From assembly GCA_913058215.1 (NCBI GenBank), contig CAJXQE010000003.1:1-64000 (forward strand): a DNA stretch of 64,000 nucleotides, in the 5' to 3' direction. Every line of letters begins with the position of its first letter. The first letter of the stretch is position 1. The position numbers and the translations under genes were made by a program. This document shows positions 1 through 8,145 of this stretch, one piece after another. This DNA comes from an uncultured Verrucomicrobiales bacterium. Lineage in GTDB: Bacteria > Verrucomicrobiota > Verrucomicrobiia > Verrucomicrobiales > DEV007. The notes below the pieces were generated by a model, which saw only the letters and a list, made by a program, of their open reading frames with translations, was not told the DNA's origin and made no database searches.

Positions 1-25
1 GCTCGGAGATGTGTATAAGAGACAG
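1..25 (+). other. Untrimmed Nextera transposase adapter
   Basis: The first 25 bases match the 3' part of the Illumina Nextera Read 2 adapter. They end in the complete 19-bp Tn5 mosaic end (positions 7-25). This is library-preparation sequence, not genomic DNA. Reading frames opening here produce the artefactual N-termini MCIRDRS and MYKRQ. Genomic sequence starts at base 26. Confidence 0.97.
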
Positions 26-1081
26 GTCCTGGGAATGGAGGTTGATTTCGAGCACCGCTCTCCGACGGCGGACGACGTCATCAAAATCGGAATGGTCGAT
101 CTCGAGAACCAGGATGAATGGATTGAACTTGGCCAGAGTTCTGCCTGGGGCTGGCAGCAGGGCTGCATGCTGCAGTGGATCGGTGAGAAGGAGATTCTCT
201 GGAACGATCGCGAGGCCGACCGCTACGTTTGCCGGATTCTGAATATCGAAACAAAGGAGCGGCGCACCGTGCCGCACCCGATTTACTCGGTGAGTCCTGA
301 TGGCAAAACGGCAGTGGCTGCAGATTTCCGGCGGATCAATGACGTCCGGCCCGGCTATGGTTATGTCGGTTTGCCCGATCCACATGCGGGCGAACTGGCA
401 CCCGACGACTCGGGAATTTTCCGGATCGATCTCGAGACCGGGAAGAGCGAGCTGACCGTGTCGCTGGAGCAGATCGCAAGTCTTGGTGAGATCCCAAAAC
501 CGGATCCGAAGGCAAAGCACTATTTCAATCACCTGCTCTTCAACCCGGACGGCTCGCGTTTCATCTTTTTGCATCGCTGGCGTTATCCCAAAGGCAATCG
601 CCTGACGCGGATGTTCACTGCGGCGCCCGACGGCAGCGACATCCGCATCGTCGATGACAACGGACTGACCTCGCATTTCATCTGGCGGGATCCGAATCAT
701 ATCCTCGCCTATTCGGAGCAGCTTTCGGACGGAAAACGCTTTTACCTTTTCGAGGATGGCGGCGACAAAAAAATCGAAGTGGTCGGCGGCGACGAACTGG
801 AACGCGACGGGCATTGCTCCTACCTGCCGGGCGGCGAATGGATTCTGAATGACACATACCCTGACAATGACCGTAATCAGATGCCGCATCTGTTTCACGC
901 AGAGAGCGGGAAAGTGGTGCCGCTGGGTCTGTTTCATTCACCGAAGGAATACACCGGCGAATGGCGCTGCGACACTCATCCGCGCTTCAGCCGCGACGGG
1001 AAAAAAGTAGTGATCGATTCGCCGCATCAGGATCAGGGCCGCCAAATGCACCTGATCGACATCAGTGAGATTGTGGATTGA
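26..1081 (+). CDS. Beta-propeller (PD40/oligogalacturonate-lyase-like) protein, 5' partial
   Basis: The gene is cut by the contig end, so its start codon and any signal peptide are missing; 351 residues remain. The chain looks like a WD40-like/TolB-type beta-propeller. It has recurrent blade motifs such as VSPDGKTAVAA, FNPDGSRFIFLHRW, TAAPDGSDIRIV and FSRDGKKVVIDSP, each an 'xPDGxx' turn between hydrophobic strands. Histidine-rich turns and the overall length resemble the oligogalacturonate-lyase-type propellers common in PVC bacteria, where they are thought to act on or bind sugars. No catalytic residue can be assigned with confidence. The apparent GTG start at base 11 lies in adapter sequence and must be ignored. 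A DUF1501 gene follows after 200 bp on the same strand. Fold assignment is fairly secure; function is inferred. Confidence 0.8.
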   Translation, partial: VLGMEVDFEHRSPTADDVIKIGMVDLENQDEWIELGQSSAWGWQQGCMLQWIGEKEILWNDREADRYVCRILNIETKERRTVPHPIYSVSPDGKTAVAADFRRINDVRPGYGYVGLPDPHAGELAPDDSGIFRIDLETGKSELTVSLEQIASLGEIPKPDPKAKHYFNHLLFNPDGSRFIFLHRWRYPKGNRLTRMFTAAPDGSDIRIVDDNGLTSHFIWRDPNHILAYSEQLSDGKRFYLFEDGGDKKIEVVGGDELERDGHCSYLPGGEWILNDTYPDNDRNQMPHLFHAESGKVVPLGLFHSPKEYTGEWRCDTHPRFSRDGKKVVIDSPHQDQGRQMHLIDISEIVD

Positions 1082-1120
1082 GCGGGCTGCAGTTTCGCGG
1101 AATTTCATCGAAGGAGTCGG

Positions 1121-1200
1121 TTGCACCCCCTCAACCCCGGCCGGACCAAGAGCCCCATTAAATCCTTAAAAAATCAATTCCCTATCAATAGAATGATGCA
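1121..1200 (+). repeat. Dispersed intergenic repeat, copy A
   Basis: This is one of three similar ~80-bp intergenic elements (see 6137-6215 and 7355-7437). The shared core reads roughly CCTCAACCCCGGCCGGACC, then an A-rich stretch with ATTAAATCC, then ATCAATTCCCTATCAAT. It lies between the propeller gene and the DUF1501 gene. Copy A is the most diverged in its middle part. Confidence 0.6.
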
Positions 1201-1281
1201 TCAAATTGGTGAAATTGGCCCCCGAAGACGCCATTGTAGAATCCCCTGACGTCGTCAGTCTAAGATCGTCGCCGGAATCCC

Positions 1282-2664
1282 ATGAAGCAACAATCCCAGA
1301 GCCTGCAAAATTTCACGAGACGTGAATGGTTACGGGTGGGTGGCTTGAGTTGCTTAGGGCTTGGAGGATCGGCTCTCTACAATCCAGCATCGGCTGCCGC
1401 TCAGGGAACATTCGGACGCGCAAAATCATGCATCATTCTCTTTCTGGCGGGAGGACCGCCTCAGCATGAAACCTTTGATCCCAAACCGTATGCCCCTTCA
1501 GGAGTCCGGGGAGAGTTTGGATCCATTGCGACCAATGTTCCCGGAGTGCATTTCTCTGAACTCCTCCCGAAGACCGCAAAGATCGCCGATCAATTGACGA
1601 TTCTTCGGTCGCTTCACACCGGAGTGAATTCGCATTCTGTGAGCGGGTATCAATTGTTCACCGGCCACACCCACGCTTCGAAAGCTGACAACCCGGCGTC
1701 GAGAAGTGACTGGCCACATCTCGGTTCCTTCGTTTCCCAATTTCGACCCAGCACTCGTTCGCCGCTGAACGCGGTGACCTTGCCGGAACCCATCGTGAAC
1801 AATCCGGGAGTCCTTTGGCCCGGACAGGACGGAGGATTTATGGGACCGTCATGGGATCCGTTTCTTTACAAAATGGGAGCACCGGAAGCCGCCGGTAGAG
1901 ATGGCTTATCGGATACGCTCGCGATTCCGGACAGTCTTTCTCTCGAGCGCCTCGCTTCCCGCCGGAAGTTAATCGACGCCCTCGACAAGGGATTGCAGTC
2001 GGCTCAAAGTGGCGACTCGCTGGAAGGGCTTGAGGAGAACCGGCGACAGGCATTTGAAATGCTGACATCAACAGACGCCCGTCGCGCTTTTAATCTGGCT
2101 GAGGAAACTTCAAAAACTCGCGATGCGTATGGGCATCATAAGTTCGGACAAAGTGTTCTTCTGGCACGGCGTCTTGTCGAATCAGGCGTTCGACTGGTGC
2201 AGGTGAATTTCCCCCGGGAAGCTGGAGATCTCAGTTCCCCAAATCCCCTTTGGGACACGCATCGCAATAACGCAGCCCGATTAAAAAACAATCTCTGCCC
2301 TCCCTTTGACCAGGCATTCAGTGCCCTGATCCTCGATTTGAAATCACGTGGCCTGCTCGATGAAACGCTCGTGGCAGTGTTTGGTGAATTTGGGCGCAGT
2401 CCAAAGATTAACACGAACGGCGGGCGAGATCATTGGGGATCCTGTTTCAGCGGTGTGGTCGCCGGTGCCGGTATCGAGGGCGGCCAGGTTATCGGGGCGA
2501 GCGATCGTCAGGGTGCCTACCCATCCGAACGTCCCATCAGCGGCCCCGAACTTCACGCAACCCTTCTTCATCGCCTCGGGATAGAGCCGAGCAGCCTCTT
2601 TCGCGATCGCCTGGGTCGGCCACTACCAATTTCGGGGGCGAAGCCAATTCGTGAATTGGTTTGA
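1282..2664 (+). CDS. DUF1501 domain protein, Tat-exported
   Basis: This 460-residue protein belongs to the DUF1501 family, a branch of the alkaline phosphatase/sulfatase fold that is abundant in PVC bacteria and has no settled function. The N-terminus carries a twin-arginine signal (RREWLRVGG from residue 13), followed by a hydrophobic glycine-rich segment and an Ala-rich cleavage region. Family landmarks are visible: FLAGGPPQHETFDPKP near residue 55, LVESGVRLVQV near 305, and FGEFGRSPKI followed by GGRDHWG near 375-390. DUF1501 genes usually sit beside DUF1549/DUF1553 cytochromes; here none is adjacent. The next gene is a sialidase-esterase. The ATG at 1282 fits the Tat signal, although no strong ribosome binding site is seen. 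Confidence 0.9.
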   Translation: MKQQSQSLQNFTRREWLRVGGLSCLGLGGSALYNPASAAAQGTFGRAKSCIILFLAGGPPQHETFDPKPYAPSGVRGEFGSIATNVPGVHFSELLPKTAKIADQLTILRSLHTGVNSHSVSGYQLFTGHTHASKADNPASRSDWPHLGSFVSQFRPSTRSPLNAVTLPEPIVNNPGVLWPGQDGGFMGPSWDPFLYKMGAPEAAGRDGLSDTLAIPDSLSLERLASRRKLIDALDKGLQSAQSGDSLEGLEENRRQAFEMLTSTDARRAFNLAEETSKTRDAYGHHKFGQSVLLARRLVESGVRLVQVNFPREAGDLSSPNPLWDTHRNNAARLKNNLCPPFDQAFSALILDLKSRGLLDETLVAVFGEFGRSPKINTNGGRDHWGSCFSGVVAGAGIEGGQVIGASDRQGAYPSERPISGPELHATLLHRLGIEPSSLFRDRLGRPLPISGAKPIRELV

Positions 2665-2785
2665 TCTCAGGCAATTATCTCGTGGATTGGTTCGAGACTC
2701 CCGACTTTTTCGAATCTCTGCGCACCGCAAACAGGGACGGCTTGGCCCTTGGCTCATCGAAGCCGGAGGTTCAGGATCACCAGCA

Positions 2786-4687
2786 ATGAACGCGCTGAGT
2801 GTTTTCCACAATTTGCATTCCAGGATTGCAGCGCTCGTCGGGCCAAACTCTGCTGGAGCATTCCGTCACTCTGAGCCCGGAAGGGCAAAACTCGTCCATC
2901 GATTCGCGGCTATCCAACTCCTCGCGGTCCTGCTCTTTTTCGGCAACCTTCGTGCCTCGGAGGATCAAGCGGTGACTATCGCTGCCGGTCCGATCTCAGG
3001 ACACATTCATCCTTCCATCTGCCGAACGATTGAGGGAACTCTGATCCTTGTCTACAGGGGTGACGGTATATTGATGTGCTCGCGCTCGACGGACGACGGA
3101 GAAACGTGGTCAACACCTGTGCCGATCGCCACCTCAGCAGTGCGCCCGGATGGAATTCGAGAGGTGAAGAAGTTCGAAATCTATCCTGGCACGATCGACA
3201 CTCTTTCCGACAATCAGACACTGGTCACATGGAATTACATCGCCGACGACAAGGCCACGGATGGGTATTACGAGAGGGCCCTTCTCTATAGTCTCAGTTC
3301 CGATCAGGGACTGACTTGGAGCGATCAAAAACTGATCGGTCCGATCGATAGCAAACACCTCGGAGCGGTTCGTCACAATGTGCTCCCCTGGAATGAAGGG
3401 CGCTGGCTACTACCCCTTCGAGTCGGACCGCCGCGGCTGTTTGATTCCAAAACGGGCAAGCTGACCGTGTTTCCGATCACCGGACAAGACGGTAAACAGC
3501 ACGAATTTCAGCAGATCACGCGAACCGCCAAGGGCGGGTTACTGGCGATGGGGCCGGTCCTGTTGCACTCGCAGGACAAAGGCAACAGTTGGACCACAAT
3601 CGAGAATTTCCCTGCTGTCCCGGACAAAAGAGACAATGCCGAAGGACGCTACCTGACGACGCTCACCGACGGACGGGTTCTGGTGACCTGGGGAATCGGT
3701 AAGGACAACAAAGGGCTTCGATACAATCTCTCGGCTGATGGTGGAAAGACCTGGGACGCGGACCGCACAGTAACCCTGCTTCCCGAAACGAGTGTCACTG
3801 CCCGCTACTACTCCGCCCGTACCGTGCAACTCGATGATCGGCACATTGGAACCGTTTTCATGAATCGAGATGGCGTTCACTTTCTGAAGGTGAATCTGGA
3901 TCGATTGCTTCCGGCCAAAGAAGGTCAGCCAGAAATTAAAGATGTCGCATTCAAAGCGACCTGCGATGGTTCCGAGCAGAGGTATGCCCGGATTCTGCCA
4001 GTGGATTTCGAACCCGGAAACCCAGTGGATCTTTTGATCGCTCTCCATGGTCACGGGAGTGATCGCTGGCAGTTTGTGCGGAGTGAACGGCCGGAATGCC
4101 GGGCCGTTCGGGATGTGGCCCGAAGTCGTCGCATGATTCTGATTTCTCCCGACTACCGGGCGAAAACCTCGTGGATGGGTCCGAACGCAGAATCCGACCT
4201 GGTGCAGATCATCGCCGATTTGAAACAGCAGTTCACAGTCAGGCGGGTTTTCCTGAGTGGCGCTTCGATGGGCGGCGCATCGAGTCTGACCTTTGCTGCT
4301 CTCCACCCGAATTTGATCGCTGGAGTCGCTGCCATGAACGGCACGGCGAACCATATCGAATACGATCGATTCCAGGATGCGATTAGGGAATCGTTCGGCG
4401 GAACCAAATCTGAGATCCCGGAAGAATACCAAAAGCGCAGCGCTGAGCTGTGGCCGGATCGCTTCACCATGCCCGTGGCAGTCACGACCGGAGGCAAAGA
4501 CAAAAGCGTGCCTCCGCAAAGCGTGCAGCGACTCGCTGAGAAGCTCAAGAAATCCGGACGCAAGGTGCTCAGCATTCATCGCGAAGCTGGCGGACACTCG
4601 ACGACCTACGAAGATGCAATTGCGGCCATGGAGTTCATGCTACGCGAAGCTGAGCTCGCAGAAGAGGAAGCTCGCCACGCTCAATAA
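2786..4687 (+). CDS. Exo-sialidase-like propeller fused to an alpha/beta-hydrolase esterase
   Basis: This is a secreted two-domain protein of about 633 residues. The first part is a sialidase/neuraminidase-type six-bladed propeller with four Asp-box-like motifs: STDDGETWS, SSDQGLTWS, SQDKGNSWT and SADGGKTWD. The second part is a serine esterase of the PHB-depolymerase/feruloyl-esterase type. It has an oxyanion-loop LHGHGSD and the nucleophile elbow GASMGG (Ser about residue 494), with a late GGHS likely supplying the His. A hydrophobic segment (AIQLLAVLLFFGNLRAS) follows about 40 residues of unusual N-terminus. The ATG at 2786 is preferred over an upstream GTG at 2651, which would overlap the DUF1501 gene by 14 bp. 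The pairing suggests removal of an acyl group and a glycosidic residue from one glycan. The substrate is not deducible. Confidence 0.82.
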   Translation: MNALSVFHNLHSRIAALVGPNSAGAFRHSEPGRAKLVHRFAAIQLLAVLLFFGNLRASEDQAVTIAAGPISGHIHPSICRTIEGTLILVYRGDGILMCSRSTDDGETWSTPVPIATSAVRPDGIREVKKFEIYPGTIDTLSDNQTLVTWNYIADDKATDGYYERALLYSLSSDQGLTWSDQKLIGPIDSKHLGAVRHNVLPWNEGRWLLPLRVGPPRLFDSKTGKLTVFPITGQDGKQHEFQQITRTAKGGLLAMGPVLLHSQDKGNSWTTIENFPAVPDKRDNAEGRYLTTLTDGRVLVTWGIGKDNKGLRYNLSADGGKTWDADRTVTLLPETSVTARYYSARTVQLDDRHIGTVFMNRDGVHFLKVNLDRLLPAKEGQPEIKDVAFKATCDGSEQRYARILPVDFEPGNPVDLLIALHGHGSDRWQFVRSERPECRAVRDVARSRRMILISPDYRAKTSWMGPNAESDLVQIIADLKQQFTVRRVFLSGASMGGASSLTFAALHPNLIAGVAAMNGTANHIEYDRFQDAIRESFGGTKSEIPEEYQKRSAELWPDRFTMPVAVTTGGKDKSVPPQSVQRLAEKLKKSGRKVLSIHREAGGHSTTYEDAIAAMEFMLREAELAEEEARHAQ

Positions 4688-4731
4688 TGTCAATTCCCGG
4701 CCAGATTACCCTGAACCTTCAATCCTGGATT

Positions 4732-6108
4732 CTACAGGCCTTTGATCTCCCAGCCTTCGCGGTATTCGCGTCTTACAAACTTGTTGGCGGCAGGCACCTC
4801 GGGGAAGCTCATTTTCCCGGCATCCCAGTTCAGCGTTTGTCCGGGGAAGCGAAGCGCAATGGTGCCCATCAAGACCATCTCGGTTGATTTGGAGGCATAG
4901 GAAAAGGGTGAATGGGTATGCCCTTCCTCCTTCCCGAGAATGGCATCGATGAATTGATGGTAGTGATGTTGCTCAGGCATTTCCGGGACTTCCACTTTTG
5001 CGGAACTATCGTTCAGGAATAACTCGGGGACTCCTCTGAAAGGCAAAAGCATCGCGCCTTTCTCACCAATCAGGAATGATCCCTGTGTAGGCCATGGCTT
5101 GTCGTCGATGTGCTTGCGCAGTTTGTCGTCCGGGTATTTATCGCCATCCAACCAGGTGAGTTTGATACTGTCACCGGCGGTGTATCTTGTTCCGGGATAT
5201 GTGTATTCCACAATCTGCCAGCGGGGAAAGGTCTCGACTCGTCGCTCGGGATGATCTGCCCATTCAGGCTCGACATCCGCTTTTACGGACTCGGGCATAC
5301 TGAGTTCGAGCGAACGAAACGGCATGTCCATAATATGACACCCCATGTCTCCCAACCAGCCGCAGCCGAAGTCCTGCCAGCCACGCCACCAGGTTGAGTG
5401 ATACACGCCGGTTTTATACGGACGCATCGGAGCGGTTCCAAGCCACGATTCCCAATTAAGCGACTCCGGCACAGGATCGCTTCCCTCAGGGCGAGGTCCG
5501 GTCGGACGGTATTTCATAGGCGGTTTGTTGGACCACATGAAGGCTTCCTTCACTTTACCGATGGCACCGGACTGAATCATAGAAACCGCCTGTCTCTCAT
5601 TAACCGTTGAGGTGACCTGAGTTCCCATCTGAGTGACCAGGCCGGTCTCGACAGCCTTGGCCCCGATCTTGCGGGCTTCGTAAATATCGTGCGTCAACGG
5701 TTTCTGGCAATAGACGTGCCGCCCTTTCTCCAGAGCGGTCATCGTGATCGAGGCGTGCATGTGATCTGGTACCGTTACGTTAATGGAATCGATATCCTCT
5801 TTAGCGAGCAATTCTCTCCAGTCCTGGTAAAATGTTGCATGCGGCACCAGCTTGCGTGCTTTCAGACTGCGGGAGACGTCGATATCACAAATCGCAACGA
5901 TTTCGACAGCCGGATGTTCCAGCATTTGCATGAAATCGGTATTCCCCATTCCGCCAAGCCCAATACAGGCATGACGAACTTTTTTATCCCCGGCTCCGAG
6001 GCTCACGCCCGAAGGCAAAACAGAGGCGCCCAAACCAAGCGCCCCGGCTTGAGTTAGAAACTGGCGGCGATCAGGTGAATTGGTGAGTGATTCATTCTTA
6101 TCAGTCAT
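4732..6108 (-). CDS. Gfo/Idh/MocA-family oxidoreductase, Tat-exported
   Basis: This 458-residue NAD(P)-dependent oxidoreductase begins with a Tat signal (DRRQFLTQAGALGLG, residues 13-27). A Rossmann fold follows: GLGGMGN at residues 50-56, an acidic strand end in AICDID, then NVTVPDHMHA and the CQKPLTHD segment, which corresponds to the EKP motif of the family. The C-terminal half is the alpha/beta substrate domain. Secreted Gfo/Idh/MocA proteins are frequent in PVC bacteria. Characterised relatives oxidise sugars to keto-sugars, and some act as glycosidases through transient oxidation with a bound cofactor. The open frame extends 46 codons upstream, but that part translates the dispersed repeat at 6137-6215, so the start at 6108 is chosen. 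The gene is convergent with the sialidase-esterase and divergent from the FGE-like gene. Confidence 0.9.
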   Translation of the reverse strand: MTDKNESLTNSPDRRQFLTQAGALGLGASVLPSGVSLGAGDKKVRHACIGLGGMGNTDFMQMLEHPAVEIVAICDIDVSRSLKARKLVPHATFYQDWRELLAKEDIDSINVTVPDHMHASITMTALEKGRHVYCQKPLTHDIYEARKIGAKAVETGLVTQMGTQVTSTVNERQAVSMIQSGAIGKVKEAFMWSNKPPMKYRPTGPRPEGSDPVPESLNWESWLGTAPMRPYKTGVYHSTWWRGWQDFGCGWLGDMGCHIMDMPFRSLELSMPESVKADVEPEWADHPERRVETFPRWQIVEYTYPGTRYTAGDSIKLTWLDGDKYPDDKLRKHIDDKPWPTQGSFLIGEKGAMLLPFRGVPELFLNDSSAKVEVPEMPEQHHYHQFIDAILGKEEGHTHSPFSYASKSTEMVLMGTIALRFPGQTLNWDAGKMSFPEVPAANKFVRREYREGWEIKGL

Positions 6109-6136
6109 ACCGAAAGTTAAGTTGGAAGACTTCAGA

Positions 6137-6215
6137 TTGCACCCCTCAATTCCAGCCGGGCCGACGCTCCGATAAAACTCCTTGGAAAAGCAAATTTCAG
6201 TCGGTAATTGATGAT
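6137..6215 (+). repeat. Dispersed intergenic repeat, copy B
   Basis: This is the second copy of the ~80-bp element. It lies in the divergent leader between the oxidoreductase and the FGE-like gene, ending 3 bp before the latter's start codon. It shares CCGACGCTCCGATAAAACTC and the TTGGAAAAGCAAATTTCAGTC segment with copy C. Copies B and C flank the FGE-like gene in the same orientation. Confidence 0.7.
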
Positions 6216-6218
6216 CCA

Positions 6219-7319
6219 ATGAAAACCCTCCGAAGCCTCGAATCACTTTTACTGGTCTTGCTCCTATCTCCCCTCTCGGCCCATTGGGCCGCCGCCGAAC
6301 AACCCGCCAAGGGAGCGACGAAGACGCTGGATCTTGGGAAGGACGTCAATCTTGAAGTGGTCTACATCCCGCCCGGCAAATTCAACATGGGCAGCACGGC
6401 TTCCGAAAAGAAATGGGCGACCGGTATCGAAGGAGGTGCCCAAGCGGGAACGGTGCGCGAAGAATACGAAGGCGAGCCGCGCCCGATGCAAGTGGGCAAG
6501 GGTTTCTGGATGGGGCGCACGGAGGTCACTTTGGGTCAGTTCCGTCGATTCGTAGAGGAGTCGGGTTACGTCACGGACGCAGAAAAACCAGGCGGCATGA
6601 CGCAAGTCTTTGATCATGAATGGGACCGGTACTATCTCAGCTCCAAAGTCAGGCACCCGTGGAAATCGATGGATGACAAGAGCTGGCGCGATCCAGGTTT
6701 CGGGATTCCGATGAAGGACAGTTACCCGGTTGTCTGCGTCAGTTACCAGGACATGAAGGCCTTTTGCCGTTGGCTGACGGAAAGGGAACGCAAGGCGGGC
6801 CAGTTGCCCGTTGACATGGAAGTTCGCCTGCCGACTGAAGCGGAATGGGCCTATTCCTGCCGCGGCGGCAGTCAGAAGAGTCATTATTTCTGGTGGGGAA
6901 ACGATCTGATGGAGGGCAAGGGCAGACTCAACATCTCAGCCGTCGACTTTCTACCCGGCCGCGACATGATCTGGCCCCTGGCGAACGCTCCCTGGAGCGA
7001 CGGTTTTGCCTATTTGTCTCCCGTGGATCACTACGGGGAAAAGGGACGAAACGGTTTCGGTCTGGCAGACATGTGCGGTGGTGTTTGGGAGTTCGTTCTT
7101 GATCATTTTGATCCGAAAGGAGGCCACGAGGAAACGCACTATGAGGACAAAGAGCTTTCAGTGTCGCGTCCTGTTTGTCGCGGCGGCAATTACTTTGATG
7201 TCCCCGGCAATGCTCGCTGTGCTGTCAGACTGGGGATCGCAAGTGTCTCGTATTCCGACTCCCGGGATGGATTTCGGATCTGCCTTGGAGTTCCGAGACA
7301 CAGCATAAGCGTGAAATAG
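6219..7319 (+). CDS. Formylglycine-generating-enzyme-like (SUMF1-fold) secreted protein
   Basis: This 366-residue protein has a signal peptide (LLLVLLLSPLSAHWAAAEQ) and one complete FGE-sulfatase (SUMF1) domain. Family signatures are IPPGKFNMGS near residue 50, GRTEVTLGQFRRFVEESGY, VCVSYQDMKAFCRWL, RLPTEAEWAYSCRGG and a late GRNGFGLADMCGGVWEFV, closing with RDGFRICLG. Despite the name it is unlikely to make formylglycine. The Cys pair that binds copper in true FGE is not conserved: the stretch after the final GG reads NYFDVPG, with Asp where the first Cys is expected. Most bacterial members of this superfamily have other or unknown roles. The frame is open 44 codons further upstream into repeat B, so the ATG at 6219, directly followed by the signal peptide, is chosen. 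Confidence 0.88.
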   Translation: MKTLRSLESLLLVLLLSPLSAHWAAAEQPAKGATKTLDLGKDVNLEVVYIPPGKFNMGSTASEKKWATGIEGGAQAGTVREEYEGEPRPMQVGKGFWMGRTEVTLGQFRRFVEESGYVTDAEKPGGMTQVFDHEWDRYYLSSKVRHPWKSMDDKSWRDPGFGIPMKDSYPVVCVSYQDMKAFCRWLTERERKAGQLPVDMEVRLPTEAEWAYSCRGGSQKSHYFWWGNDLMEGKGRLNISAVDFLPGRDMIWPLANAPWSDGFAYLSPVDHYGEKGRNGFGLADMCGGVWEFVLDHFDPKGGHEETHYEDKELSVSRPVCRGGNYFDVPGNARCAVRLGIASVSYSDSRDGFRICLGVPRHSISVK

Positions 7320-7354
7320 AATCGGCTATCAGCCGGGGGTGCTTAGCGAATTCG

Positions 7355-7437
7355 GAACCTCGCAACCCCGGCCGGACCGACGCCCCGATGAAATCCCTTG
7401 AAACAGCAAATTCCAATCAATCGATCGTGTCCGATGG
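7355..7437 (+). repeat. Dispersed intergenic repeat, copy C
   Basis: This is the third copy of the ~80-bp element, 35 bp downstream of the FGE-like gene. The core reads AACCCCGGCCGGACCGACG, then CCCCGATGAAATCCCTTGAA and AACAGCAAATTCCAATCAAT. It is in the same orientation as copies A and B. Translated on the minus strand, B and C both give a FHRGVGPAG-like peptide, which inflates open frames there. Confidence 0.7.
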
Positions 7438-7459
7438 TATTAAGGTTGCCACTTCCTAA

Positions 7460-7612
7460 GACGAAGGCTCCGTCTTTCGTTTTGACGGAAAGGACTGGCA
7501 TCGCACCGGGTCGCTCTGCACTGCGAGCCGGTTGAAGGCGTATCGGGACGGCGCAAGGTATGTTCCCACTGGCCTGAAGGCAGAAGTGACTGGCCACTTA
7601 CGGGACCGTTGA
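7460..7612 (+). pseudogene. Possible remnant of a beta-propeller or sialidase-like gene
   Basis: A 50-codon open stretch without a start codon reads VFRFDGKDWHRTGSL and then RLKAYRDGARYVPTGL before a TGA. The pattern 'VxRxDGxxWxxTGxL...RLxAYxDG' resembles one blade of secreted propeller proteins. It is flanked by non-coding sequence on both sides. I call it a decayed fragment on pattern alone; a chance open frame is possible. Confidence 0.3.
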
Positions 7613-7645
7613 ACAGCGGTGATTGCCTGAGAAAGCAATTCCTTA

Positions 7646-7966
7646 TCAGCCAGTGAACAGTCTGCTCACCAACTCGGGTCGCACATCCCGAATTGAACTG
7701 TAGCGTTCCACAAGGGCATACTCGAGCATTCCCAAAAAGACCGGGCGTTGCTTTTCCGTAAGCCTCACAAGCCGCTTCTCCATCGAAACGAACATGAAAG
7801 CGGGAAGATACCCGGGAAGGATCTCGTGAATCATTACTCTCAGGCTATAGAGTTCGGCCCGGTGATCTATCGCTGTCTCCTCGGAAAATTGCTCAGGCAC
7901 ACCATAATTTGGGCTTCTAAAAATCAATTCTTCCCGGTTCATCTGGTTTATGACAGAGCATGCCAT
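7646..7966 (-). pseudogene. Ser/Thr protein kinase C-lobe remnant
   Basis: This 106-codon open frame corresponds to the C-lobe of a Hanks-type kinase. It aligns by eye with the intact kinase at 26441-29356. NYGVPEQFSEETAIDHRAELYSL matches the SYMAPEQ...AIDARADIYAL segment, MIHEILPGYLP matches VIYEMLTGKVP, and ERYSSIRDVRPEL matches NRFSDVREISRAM. The N-lobe, catalytic HRD and DFG motifs are absent. The APE and DxxxxG positions are partly degenerate: APEQ has become VPEQ and the conserved Gly after YSL has become Arg. It is therefore a truncated, inactive relic. The frame begins with an ATG at 7966, but translation is doubtful. Confidence 0.65.
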
Positions 7967-8145
7967 CGACCAAGCCGCTGTCGGTGCCTACCCCGTCGTC
8001 ACAATTCGGAACCTGGATGGTATTCGGACTTCGCTGCATCAATTCCAAGCCCGGCTTCCGGCAGCAATCAAGCATCCGGGTTAAAGAACAATTCCCCCCC
8101 GGCAGTTAGCAGTCAGATTGACAAGCCTTCGTAACAGTGACTAAA

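Larger units (their letters stand above)
7320..8145. other. Gene graveyard between the FGE-like and LamG genes
   Basis: These 826 bp hold no full-length gene. They contain repeat copy C, two recognisable remnants (7460-7612 plus and 7646-7966 minus), and a short open frame at 7950-8084 plus. The short frame has 44 codons (MTEHAIDQAAVGAYPVV at its start) and protein-like composition, but I do not recognise it. The mix of short decayed pieces on both strands suggests deletion after past insertion or duplication. Confidence 0.6.

Noticed and set aside
3539-4597. A 352-codon open frame on the minus strand.
   Set aside because: It lies fully inside the sialidase-esterase gene on the other strand and has no domain pattern; it is an antisense shadow.
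6219-7319. Calling this gene the formylglycine-generating enzyme for the local sulfatases.
   Set aside because: The active-site Cys pair of true FGE is missing, so only the fold is assigned.
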